Shown piece by piece: positions 55,544 to 62,994 of a DNA stretch of 64,000 nucleotides (the first letter of the stretch is position 1; each line of letters opens with the position of its first letter). The position numbers and the translations under genes are program-made. The notes beneath the pieces are model-generated. The model had not been told where the DNA came from, ran no database searches, and was given only the letters and a program-made list of their open reading frames with translations. This DNA is from Micromonospora sp. CB01531 (GTDB taxonomy: Bacteria; Actinomycetota; Actinomycetes; Mycobacteriales; Micromonosporaceae), in NCBI RefSeq assembly GCF_001905095.1, contig NZ_LWLS01000061.1:62001-126000 (forward strand). The letters run 5' to 3'.

Positions 55544-56293
55544 TCAGCCGAGCTGGGCGGCGGCGCGGCGGAGGACCAGGTCGGCCAGGTCGCAGACATC
55601 GGTGAGCGGCGCGGCGACCGCCGCCGCGCCGGCGTCCCGGGCGGCACCCCGCACGGCGTCGTGGAACAGGCCCGGCGCCAGGAAGTAGGCCGCCACCGCG
55701 ACCCGGCGGGCGCCGCCCGCCCGCAGCTTCGCCACTGCGGCGCCGGCTGCCGGGGGCGCCGCCGAGGCGTACGACACGCGACACGGGACAGCCAGCTCGG
55801 CACCGAGCGCCGCGGCGACCCGGCCCACCGAGCCGCGCGCACGGGGATCCCGGGTGCCAGCCGCGGCCAGCACCAGGGCGTCGTACCCGCCCGGCTCCGC
55901 CTCGGCCAGCCGGCGGCACAGCCCGGCCAGCAGCCCGGCGTCCACCCGCCCGTCGGCCGGCCCCAGCACGTCGGCGACCCGTACCTCGATCGGTGGCCCG
56001 CCCGCGCGGGCGGCGGCGACGGCCGCCGGGATGTCGACCTTCCGGTGGTACGCGGCGGTCAGTAGCAGCGGCACCAGCACCGCGCGGGAGTGGCCGGCGG
56101 TGGCGAGCTCCCGCAGCACGGCGGTCGGCCCGGGCTCGGTGTGGTCCAGCCAGCTCGGCAGCACCGTGACGCCGGGGCGGGCGGCCGCCACGGCCCGGGC
56201 CAGCGCCCGGGTCGCCTCGGCCGCCCGCGGGTCACGGCTGCCGTGCGCGACCAGCACCACCGGCGGGTCGGGCGTCAGGTGTGCAGGCCGCAC
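55544..56293 (-). CDS. Sirohydrochlorin (ferro)chelatase, two-domain CbiX/SirB type
   Basis: A 249-residue protein made of two CbiX-like halves. The first has VVLVAHGSRDPRAAEATRAL and the metal His in TAAYHRKVDIP; the second has VLAAAGTRDPRARGSVGRV with the first His replaced, and AYFLAPGLFHD. It would insert iron into sirohydrochlorin to make siroheme, the cofactor of the sulfite reductase in the same operon. The start is unclear: GTG 56293 overlaps cysH by 19 bases; the coupling position would otherwise be a CTG at 56278 touching the cysH stop. Confidence 0.82.
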   Translation of the reverse strand: MRPAHLTPDPPVVLVAHGSRDPRAAEATRALARAVAAARPGVTVLPSWLDHTEPGPTAVLRELATAGHSRAVLVPLLLTAAYHRKVDIPAAVAAARAGGPPIEVRVADVLGPADGRVDAGLLAGLCRRLAEAEPGGYDALVLAAAGTRDPRARGSVGRVAAALGAELAVPCRVSYASAAPPAAGAAVAKLRAGGARRVAVAAYFLAPGLFHDAVRGAARDAGAAAVAAPLTDVCDLADLVLRRAAAQLG

Positions 56294-57057
56294 TCGGTCT
56301 TCTCGAACATGGCCCACCGGCCCGCCCGCGGATCCTCCCCCGCTGTCGTCCGGCGGGTGCAGGGCCAGCAGCCGATCGAGCCGTAGCCGCGCCCGAACAG
56401 CTCGTTGACCGGGATGTCGTACCGGGCGATGTAGGCGTCCACGTCGCGCTGCGTCCAGGCGGCGATCGGGTTCACCTTGACCTTGCCGCGCCGGGCGTCG
56501 AAGGCCACCACCGGGGTGTTGGCCCGGGTTGGCGACTCGTCCCGGCGCAGCCCGGCGGCCCAGGCGTCGTACCCGGTCAGCGCCCGCTCCAGGGGCTCGA
56601 CCTTGCGGAGCTGGCAGCAGTCGTCCGGGGACCGGTTGAACAGCCGTGGCCCGTACTGGCCGTCCTGCTGCCCGACGGTCATCCGCGGCCGGATCGACCG
56701 GACGTTCACCGGCAGCCGCCGGGCCACCTCGTCGCGGACCCGGAGCGTCTCCGGGAAGTGCAGACCGGTGTCCAGGAAGACCACGTCGACGCCGGGGGCG
56801 ACCCGGGAGACCAGGTGGGCCAGCACCCCGTCGGCCATCGAGCTGGTCACGCAGAACCGGTCGCCGAACGTCTCGGCGGCCCAGCGTGCGATCTCCGGCG
56901 CGGGGGCGTCCGCCAGCTCCCGGCCGGCCGCCTCGGCCAGCGCGCGCAGCTCCTCGGGGTCGCGCCGGAGCGGATCGGCCGGGACCGGCCCGCCGGCCGG
57001 GACCGGCCCGCCGATCCCGACCAGGCCCATGTCAGCGGCGGAACGCAGGCCGCTCAC
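56275..57057 (-). CDS. cysH: Assimilatory adenylyl-sulfate (APS) reductase
   Basis: A 260-residue phosphosulfate reductase-fold enzyme. It has the PP-loop-like SSMADGV, DTGLHFPET, and the four cluster cysteines as DDCCQLRKVEPL and GCWPCTR, which mark the [4Fe-4S] APS-type rather than the PAPS-type enzyme. It reduces APS to sulfite with thioredoxin. GTG 57057 overlaps the stop of the zinc-ribbon gene (GTGA). It sits between that gene and the chelatase in the sulfate assimilation operon. Confidence 0.92.
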   Translation of the reverse strand: MSGLRSAADMGLVGIGGPVPAGGPVPADPLRRDPEELRALAEAAGRELADAPAPEIARWAAETFGDRFCVTSSMADGVLAHLVSRVAPGVDVVFLDTGLHFPETLRVRDEVARRLPVNVRSIRPRMTVGQQDGQYGPRLFNRSPDDCCQLRKVEPLERALTGYDAWAAGLRRDESPTRANTPVVAFDARRGKVKVNPIAAWTQRDVDAYIARYDIPVNELFGRGYGSIGCWPCTRRTTAGEDPRAGRWAMFEKTECGLHT

Positions 57058-57212
57058 CGGGTCACCGCCCGAGTGAGCAGGCCGGCGAACTTCACGGTGA
57101 AGACCCGCGCACACGCGTGGCACTCCCAGGCGCCGTGCCCGGCCTCGCTCGGCCGCAGGTCCTCCTCCCCGCAGTACGGGCAGTAGAGAGGCGCAGAACG
57201 GGTTTCGCTCAT
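57054..57212 (-). CDS. Zinc-ribbon microprotein in the sulfite reductase operon
   Basis: A 52-residue protein with YCPYCGEE near the N-terminus and WECHACARVF later, two CxxC pairs about 18 residues apart, so it should bind one zinc (or iron). After the ribbon comes FTVKFAGLLTRAVTR. GAGGTGG lies five bases before ATG 57212. Small genes of this kind lie between sulfite reductase and cysH in several actinomycetes (I recall a counterpart beside S. coelicolor cysH). No role is known; cluster delivery or electron transfer to SirA or CysH is one guess. Confidence 0.72.
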   Translation of the reverse strand: MSETRSAPLYCPYCGEEDLRPSEAGHGAWECHACARVFTVKFAGLLTRAVTR

Positions 57213-57282
57213 CGCGCCACCTCGCTTCGCTCGGTGTCACGATGAGTTGCACTGAGCTGCTTGATTCGCTCGCTACGCTCGC

Positions 57283-58989
57283 TCATCGGAGTTCCTCCTC
57301 GTCGACCCTGATCACCCAGTTGGCGAAGGCCTCGCCCTCCGCCCGGCCGGCCAGGTAGCGGCGGGCCAGCCGTTCCACGTACTCCGGAAGCTCCTCGGCG
57401 GTGGTCTTCAGGCCGCGCAGCTTGCGGCCGAAGCCGGCGGTCTGCCCCTGCGCCATGCCGAGGCCGCCGCCGAGGTGCACCTGGAAGCCCTCCACCTGCC
57501 GGCCGTCCGGACCGACCACCAACTGGCCCTTGAGCCCGATGTCGGCGACCTGCGTCCGGGCGCAGGCGTTCGGGCAGCCGTTGAGGTGGATCGAGATGTC
57601 GGCGTCGAAGTCGCGCAGCCGCTCCTCCAGCCGGGTCACCAGCTCCTCGCCGCGCCGCTTGGTCTCGACGATGGCGAGCTTGCAGAACTCGATGCCGGTA
57701 CAGGCCATGGTGCCGCGCCGCCAGGCGGACGGCCGGGGCTCCAGACCGATCCGGCGCAGCTCCGCCACCAGCGAGTCGGTCCGCTCCGGCGCCACGTCCA
57801 GCACCAGCAGCTTCTGGTACGGGGTGAGCCGCACCCGGTCGCTGCCGTGCGCCTCGACCACGTCGGCGAGCCGGGCCAGCTGCGGCCCGGAGACGCGACC
57901 CACCATCGGGGCCGCGCCGACGTAGTGGCGGCCGTCGCGCTGCGGGTGCACGCCGATGTGGTCGATCGGCTTGTCCGGCAGCTCCGCGGCCGGGCCGTCG
58001 AGCAGCGTCCGGCCCAGGTACTCCTTCTCCAGCACCTCGCGGAACTTCTCCACACCCCAGTCGGCGACCAGGAACTTCAGCCGGGCCCGGTTACGCAACC
58101 GGCGGTAGCCGTAGTCGCGGAAGATGCCGACCACGCCGGCCCAGACGTCCGGCACCTCGGCCAGCGGCACCCAGACGCCGAGACGCTTGGCCAGCATCGG
58201 GTTGGTGGAGAGGCCACCGCCGACCCAGAGGTCGAAGCCGGGACCATGCTCCGGGTGCTGCACGCCGAGGAAGGCGATGTCGTTCGCCTCGTACGGCGTG
58301 TCGACCAACCAGGAGATCGAGGTCTTGAACTTGCGGGGCAGGTTGGAGAACTGCTTGTCACCGACGTACCGGCGGACGATCTCGTCGAGCGCCTGCGTCG
58401 GGTCGACCACCTCGTCCCGGGCCACCCCCGCAACCGGGCTGCCCAACACGACGCGGGGGCAGTCGCCGCACGCCTCGGTGGTCTGCAGGCCCACCTCCTC
58501 CAGGCGGCGCCAGATCTCCGGCACGTCCTCCACCCGGATCCAGTGGAACTGGATGTTCTGCCGGTCGGTGATGTCGGCGGTGTCCCGGGCGAACTCGCGG
58601 GAGATGTCGGCGATGACCCGCAGCTGCGCCAGGTTGAGCTCGCCGCCGTCCACCCGGACCCGGAGCATGAAGAACTCGTCCTCCAGCTCGTGCGGCTCCA
58701 GCACCGCCGTACGCCCGCCGTCGATGCCCGCCTTGCGCTGGGTGTAGAGCCCCCACCAGCGGAACCGGCCGCGCAGGTCCTGCGGGTCGATGGAGGCGAA
58801 GCCCCGGTGGGCGTAGATGTTCTCGATCCGGGCCCGCACGTTCAGCGGGTCGTCGTCCTTCTTGATCCGCTCGTTCGCGTTGAGCGGCTCGCGGTGCCCG
58901 AGCGCCCACTGCCCCTCGCCACGGGCGCGGCGGGGCGCCCGCGCGGCGGGCGGGTTGTCGGCGCGGGTGGGGGTGCTGCTGACCGCCAT
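57283..58989 (-). CDS. sirA: Ferredoxin-dependent assimilatory sulfite reductase
   Basis: A 568-residue siroheme/[4Fe-4S] reductase that takes sulfite to sulfide with six electrons from ferredoxin. Both half repeats of the fold are present; the cluster ligands are CTGIEFC and NGCPNAC. The segment WWGLYTQRKAG carries the conserved Tyr, and ACGDCPRVV the nearby Cys, which cross-link in the mycobacterial enzyme. Length agrees with the 555 residues of tuberculosis SirA. ATG 58989 has GGAGG eight bases upstream. It heads the operon sirA, zinc ribbon, cysH, chelatase, behind a leader peptide. Confidence 0.93.
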   Translation of the reverse strand: MAVSSTPTRADNPPAARAPRRARGEGQWALGHREPLNANERIKKDDDPLNVRARIENIYAHRGFASIDPQDLRGRFRWWGLYTQRKAGIDGGRTAVLEPHELEDEFFMLRVRVDGGELNLAQLRVIADISREFARDTADITDRQNIQFHWIRVEDVPEIWRRLEEVGLQTTEACGDCPRVVLGSPVAGVARDEVVDPTQALDEIVRRYVGDKQFSNLPRKFKTSISWLVDTPYEANDIAFLGVQHPEHGPGFDLWVGGGLSTNPMLAKRLGVWVPLAEVPDVWAGVVGIFRDYGYRRLRNRARLKFLVADWGVEKFREVLEKEYLGRTLLDGPAAELPDKPIDHIGVHPQRDGRHYVGAAPMVGRVSGPQLARLADVVEAHGSDRVRLTPYQKLLVLDVAPERTDSLVAELRRIGLEPRPSAWRRGTMACTGIEFCKLAIVETKRRGEELVTRLEERLRDFDADISIHLNGCPNACARTQVADIGLKGQLVVGPDGRQVEGFQVHLGGGLGMAQGQTAGFGRKLRGLKTTAEELPEYVERLARRYLAGRAEGEAFANWVIRVDEEELR

Positions 58990-59039
58990 CGCGGCGTCCT
59001 CCGTTGTCTGCTGTGCCTGGGTACGCAAACGCGGCGGCC

Positions 59040-59096
59040 GGCCCTGCCAAGGGCCGTGGACGGCGATGTCGATGACGGCCGGCGCGGTAGCGCGCC
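59040..59096 (-). promoter_or_regulatory. Two hairpins between the leader peptide and sirA
   Basis: GGCGCG-GTAG-CGCGCC (59081-59096) and GGCCCT-GCCA-AGGGCC (59040-59055) are perfect 6-bp stems in the 130 bases between the leader peptide stop and the sirA start. They could form the switch of a cysteine attenuator (inference). Confidence 0.45.
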
Positions 59097-59119
59097 CGAG
59101 ACGGATGGGTCGGGCGTCG

Positions 59120-59206
59120 TCAGTGGGCCGGACAGATCGCGCTGCGCACGCGGCCGTAATCGACGTGGCGGCGGGCCACGAAGCGGCGGACGACAGCGGC
59201 GGTCAT
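59120..59206 (-). CDS. Cysteine-responsive leader peptide upstream of sirA
   Basis: A 28-residue open frame with MTAAVVRRFVARR, then HVDYGRVRSAIC and PAH to the stop. The RRHVDYGRVRSAIC block is the recurrent core of actinobacterial putative leader peptides found before sulfur-assimilation genes, where a late Cys (C25 here) is thought to sense charged tRNA-Cys. GGGAG lies ten bases before ATG 59206. It ends 130 bp before sirA with two small hairpins in between, so control of the operon by cysteine supply is likely. It is too small for usual gene finding. Confidence 0.72.
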   Translation of the reverse strand: MTAAVVRRFVARRHVDYGRVRSAICPAH

Positions 59207-59489
59207 GCGCCATATGCTCCCACAACCCACGACGGCCGGCCAACGGTCGAGTGTGTGATCCCACATCACGGGCATCGACGATGATCCACTGCGACGAGGT
59301 ATGGCTGGCCGAGGGCGGGCCGGATCGCTCTCGGAGCAGCCGCGCCGCTCACGAGGTGGCCGGCGCCGCTCACGAGGCAGCCGCTCACGTCGTGGCCGCA
59401 CCGCCCACGGAGTCGCCGCACCGCTCACGGGGTGGCCGGCGCCGCGAATCGGCCGACCCCCGCGCCGGACCTGTGTGACGCTGCGACAG
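59207..59489. other. 283-bp region between the leader peptide and the GT39-like gene
   Basis: The right part (59345-59430) is a degenerate tandem array of CCGCTCACG words. Frames running into the GT39-like gene are Arg-rich and unlike any protein. The left part holds the promoter of the sulfate operon, with no clear -35/-10. Confidence 0.5.
59345..59430. repeat. Degenerate tandem repeat, CCGCTCACG core
   Basis: CCGCYCACG occurs at 59345, 59366, 59381, 59401 and 59421, at spacings of 21, 15, 20 and 20 bases. Each is followed by a variable RGGTGGCCG-like tail. Origin unknown. Confidence 0.55.
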
Positions 59490-61262
59490 GTGAGCACTCC
59501 TGCGTCGCCCACACCGGCCGGGGCGATGGACGACCGCCCGAGGTGGTGGGTCGCGGCGGCGCCGGCGCTGCTCACGCTGGTGGTCACCCTCGCCGGGATC
59601 GGGCACGCGCAGCCGTGGCGGGACGAGCTGGCCACCTGGAGCGCCGCCACCCGCCCGGTGGGCGACCTGATCCGGCTGGCCGGCACCATCGACGCCGCGA
59701 CCGGGCCGTACTACCTGGCCATGCATGCGTGGACGACGCTGGCCGGGACCTCGCCGACCGCGCTGCGGCTGCCGTCCGCGCTCGCCATGGCCGGGGCCGC
59801 CGCGCTCACCGCCCGGCTCGGCGAACGGCTGGTCACCGCCCGGGTCGGGTTGATCGCCGGGCTGCTCTTCTCCGCCCTTCCGAGCACCTCCCGGTACGGC
59901 CAGGAAGCCCGCCCGTACGCCCTCGCCACCTTCCTCGCCGTGCTCGCCACGCTGCTGCTGGCCGGCGCGCTGCGCCGGCCGACGGGGCGACGCTGGACGG
60001 GGTACGCCCTGGCCATCGCCGCCCTCGGGCTGACCCACCTGATCGCCCTCACGCTGCTCGCCGCGCACGGGCTCGTGGTGCTGCTCGCCGCGTGGCGCGG
60101 ACCGGCGGCAGCCGGCCCCGGCGCGCAGACCTCCGATGCGGCCGGCAGCGGCGCGACCAACCGGGCAAGCAACCGCGGAGCCAGCAACCGGGCGAGCAAC
60201 CGCGGGGCCGGCAACCGGGAGAGCGACCGCGCGACCGGCGACCGGGCGGGCGATCGCGGGGCCGCCCGGGGCACGACCGGCAACCGCGCCGGCGGCAGCG
60301 TCGGTGGCGGCGTCGGTGGCGGCGATCCCAGTCAGGACCGGCGCTGCGGTGAGGGCGGCCGGGCGAACGGGGAGCGGGCGGCGGGCGAACAGCCGGTCAG
60401 CGACGGCCCCGCGGGCAGGTGGCGTGGGCCGCTGGGGTGGTGGGTGGTCGCGTTGCTGCCGGCGGCACTGCTGGTCACCCCGCTGGTGCTGATGGCCGAC
60501 GGGCAGCGGTCCCGACAGCTCGACTGGGTGCACCTGGCCCGCCCCGCCGACCTGACGGCGCTGCCCGGCGGGTTGGCGCAGAGCGGGGTGGTGGGCGGGC
60601 TGCTGGTCGGCCTCGCCGCGCTCGGCGCGGGGCGGCTCGGCCGCCGGGCGCTGCTCCCCGGCACCGCCGTCCTGCTGCCCGTACTGCTGCTCTTCGCCGC
60701 CGGGACGCTCGTGCCGCTCTGGGTGACCCGGTACCTCGTCTTCACCGTGCCGTTCGCCTGCCTGCTGGCCGGGGCGGCGGTGGCCGGAATACGGCTGGCG
60801 CCGGCGCTCGCCGTGGTGGCCCTGGCCGGGGTACTCGGCCTGCCCGACCAGGCGGCGCTGCGCGGTACGCACGAGTGGCCGCGCGCCGCACCCGTCGACT
60901 ACCGGGGTGCGGCCCGGATCATCGCCGAGCACCAGCAGCCGGGCGACGCGATCGTCTACTCACCCCGGGAGAGTTGGCTCTTCCTCGACCTCGGCATGGC
61001 GTACCACCTGGGGGCACGGCGGCCCCGCGACGTGCTGGTGGTCAGCGACCAGCGGCAGCGCGCGGACCTCTGGGCCAGCGAGTGCGACCGGCCTGCGGAA
61101 TGCCTGGCCGGGGTGGAGCGGCTCTGGCTGGTGGTGTCCGGGCGGCGGACCGATCCGGTGGCCGCGGTGCCGGGACCCAAGGGAGGGGCGTTGCGCGACG
61201 GTTTCACCGTGCGACAGGTCTGGCCCCGCCCCGGCATCACCGTCGCCCTCCTCACCCGCTGA
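59490..61262 (+). CDS. GT39-like polytopic membrane glycosyltransferase
   Basis: A 590-residue membrane protein. Soon after the first helix is GHAQPWRDELATWSAA, an acidic DE loop like the catalytic loop of dolichyl-phosphate-dependent PMT/ArnT enzymes. About ten helices follow. Between helices, residues 220-290, lies an unusual Asn/Arg/Gly/Asp-rich insert. The C-terminal 170 residues (GAARIIAEHQQPGDAIVYSP ... ) form an external soluble part. It probably moves a sugar from polyprenyl phosphate to a surface target. GTG 59490 is the likely start; ATG 59526 is also possible. Confidence 0.75.
   Translation: MSTPASPTPAGAMDDRPRWWVAAAPALLTLVVTLAGIGHAQPWRDELATWSAATRPVGDLIRLAGTIDAATGPYYLAMHAWTTLAGTSPTALRLPSALAMAGAAALTARLGERLVTARVGLIAGLLFSALPSTSRYGQEARPYALATFLAVLATLLLAGALRRPTGRRWTGYALAIAALGLTHLIALTLLAAHGLVVLLAAWRGPAAAGPGAQTSDAAGSGATNRASNRGASNRASNRGAGNRESDRATGDRAGDRGAARGTTGNRAGGSVGGGVGGGDPSQDRRCGEGGRANGERAAGEQPVSDGPAGRWRGPLGWWVVALLPAALLVTPLVLMADGQRSRQLDWVHLARPADLTALPGGLAQSGVVGGLLVGLAALGAGRLGRRALLPGTAVLLPVLLLFAAGTLVPLWVTRYLVFTVPFACLLAGAAVAGIRLAPALAVVALAGVLGLPDQAALRGTHEWPRAAPVDYRGAARIIAEHQQPGDAIVYSPRESWLFLDLGMAYHLGARRPRDVLVVSDQRQRADLWASECDRPAECLAGVERLWLVVSGRRTDPVAAVPGPKGGALRDGFTVRQVWPRPGITVALLTR
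60150..60290. repeat. Low-complexity Asn-Arg repeat inside the GT39-like gene
   Basis: Tandem units near 24 bp encode NRASNRGA, SNRASNRG, GNRESDRA and GDRAGDRG variants. The repeat lies in a predicted loop between membrane helices and could vary between strains. Confidence 0.75.
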
Positions 61263-61275
61263 AGCCCGCGCCCGC

Positions 61276-61302
61276 GCCCTCGCCCTCGCCCTCGCCCTCG
61301 CC
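61276..61302. repeat. GCCCTC hexanucleotide repeat after the GT39-like gene
   Basis: Four perfect GCCCTC units plus GCC start 14 bases after the stop of the GT39-like gene. A short intergenic microsatellite. Confidence 0.8.
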
Positions 61303-61424
61303 AAGATCCTCACAACTTCCCCGAAGGAGTGCCTCGTTGCGCCAGGAGGCCACTCTTTCCGCGAACTTGTGCGGACCTTGCGCGCCGGACGCGAGACGCG
61401 CGGACGCGAGACGAGGCGGGGGCG

Positions 61425-62969
61425 TCAGGTGGTGAGACGGTCGGTGGTGCCGCGGGCGAGCGGGACGACCAGCACGGCCTCGGTGCCGCCGGTGGCGCCG
61501 TTGCGCAGTTCGATGGTGCCGCGCAACTCGCCGGTGACCAGGGCCCGGACGATCTGCAGCCCGAGGTTGCCGCCGCGCTCGGCGTCGAACTGCTCGGGCA
61601 GGCCGCGCCCGTTGTCGGTGACGGATACGTGCAGCTGCTTGCGGAACCGGTGCGCGGAGACCACCACCGCGGGCTCCGCCCCGTCCCGCGGGCCGGCGGC
61701 ACCCTCCTCGCCGGCCGGGAAGCCGTGCTCGACGGCGTTGAGCAGCAGCTCGTTGAGGATCATCACCAGCGAGGTGGCGATCTCGGCCGGCAGTACGCCG
61801 AAGCTGCCCTGCCGGCGCATGCCGACGGTCACCTCGGTGGCGGCGACCTCGGTGGCCGCGCTGGCCACCCGGTCCACGATCCCGTCGAACTCGACCGCCT
61901 CGTCGCTGGACATGGAGAGGGTCTCGTGGACCAGGGCGATCGAGGCGACCCGGCGTACCGACTCCTCCAGGGCGACCCGGGCCTCGGGCATGGCGACCCG
62001 GCGGGCCTGGAGGCGGAGCAGCGCGGCGACGGTCTGCAGGTTGTTCTTCACCCGGTGGTGGATCTCCCGGATGGTGGCGTCCTTGGTGATCAGGGCGCGG
62101 TCCCGGCGGCGTACCTCGGTGATGTCGCGGACCAGCACCAGCGCGCCGATCGGCACGCCGGCCGGCATCAGGGGCAGGGCGCGGGTGAGCATGGTGGCGC
62201 CGCGGGCGTCGATCTCCCGCCGGGGCGGCGCCTCGCCACGCAGCGCGGCCAGCACCGCGTTGCCCGCGTCGGTGCCTTCGAGGGGGTCGCCGGCCAGCCG
62301 GCGGTGCAGCTTGGCCAGGTCCTCCCCGACCAGATGGGAGGCGTAGCCCAGCCGGCGGTACGCGGACTGCGCGTTCGGGCTGGCGTAGGTGACCTTGCCG
62401 TTGGCGTCGAGCCGGACCAGTCCGTCGCCGACCCGGGGCGCCGAGGTGGTCTCGCCCGGGTGCCGGGGCGGCGGGAAGGTGCCGTCGGCGATCATCTGGG
62501 CCAGGTCGTCGGCCGTGGTCAGGTAGTTCAGTTCGAGCTGGCTGGGCGTACGCGCGGTGGACAGGTTGGTGTCCCGGCCGACCACGGCGATGACCTCGCC
62601 GGCCTCCCCGTCGGCGGTCCGCAGCCGCACCGGGATCGCCTCGTGCCGGGCGGGCACGTCGCCGTACCAGACCGGGTCTCCCTCCCGCCAGATCCGGCCC
62701 TGCCCGTGGGCCACGTCCAGGTGCGCCACCTCCGGCCCGCCGACGATCCGCCCGACCTGGTCGTCGAGGTACGCGGTCGGCGCGGTCGTGGGCCGGACCT
62801 GGGCCACGCAGAGGAACGTGCCGTCGCCGTCCACCGGCACCCAGAGCAGCAGGTCGGCGAAGGACAGGTCGGACAGCAGCTGCCAGTCGCCGGCGATCCG
62901 GTGCAGATGGTCGATGTCGCTCGGCCGGAGCTGGGTGTGCTCCTCGGCAAGGTCGCGCAGGGTGGACAC
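61425..62969 (-). CDS. pdtaS: PdtaS-type cytoplasmic sensor histidine kinase
   Basis: A 514-residue soluble kinase with an N-terminal GAF-like domain (about 1-150), a PAS domain (about 180-285) and a HisKA_2/HATPase unit whose phosphorylated His lies in IHHRVKNNLQTVAALL. The ATP site has NELLLNAVEH and DNGRGLP. In mycobacteria PdtaS signals to the ANTAR antiterminator PdtaR; no PdtaR gene is in this window. GTG 62969 begins MSTLRDLAEEHTQL, typical. It is 25 bp downstream of the SIS gene and near whiB1, as in M. tuberculosis, where pdtaS is Rv3220c next to whiB1 Rv3219. Confidence 0.9.
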   Translation of the reverse strand: MSTLRDLAEEHTQLRPSDIDHLHRIAGDWQLLSDLSFADLLLWVPVDGDGTFLCVAQVRPTTAPTAYLDDQVGRIVGGPEVAHLDVAHGQGRIWREGDPVWYGDVPARHEAIPVRLRTADGEAGEVIAVVGRDTNLSTARTPSQLELNYLTTADDLAQMIADGTFPPPRHPGETTSAPRVGDGLVRLDANGKVTYASPNAQSAYRRLGYASHLVGEDLAKLHRRLAGDPLEGTDAGNAVLAALRGEAPPRREIDARGATMLTRALPLMPAGVPIGALVLVRDITEVRRRDRALITKDATIREIHHRVKNNLQTVAALLRLQARRVAMPEARVALEESVRRVASIALVHETLSMSSDEAVEFDGIVDRVASAATEVAATEVTVGMRRQGSFGVLPAEIATSLVMILNELLLNAVEHGFPAGEEGAAGPRDGAEPAVVVSAHRFRKQLHVSVTDNGRGLPEQFDAERGGNLGLQIVRALVTGELRGTIELRNGATGGTEAVLVVPLARGTTDRLTT

Positions 62970-62994
62970 GCTGACCAGCGTGCCACGCCGGGCG

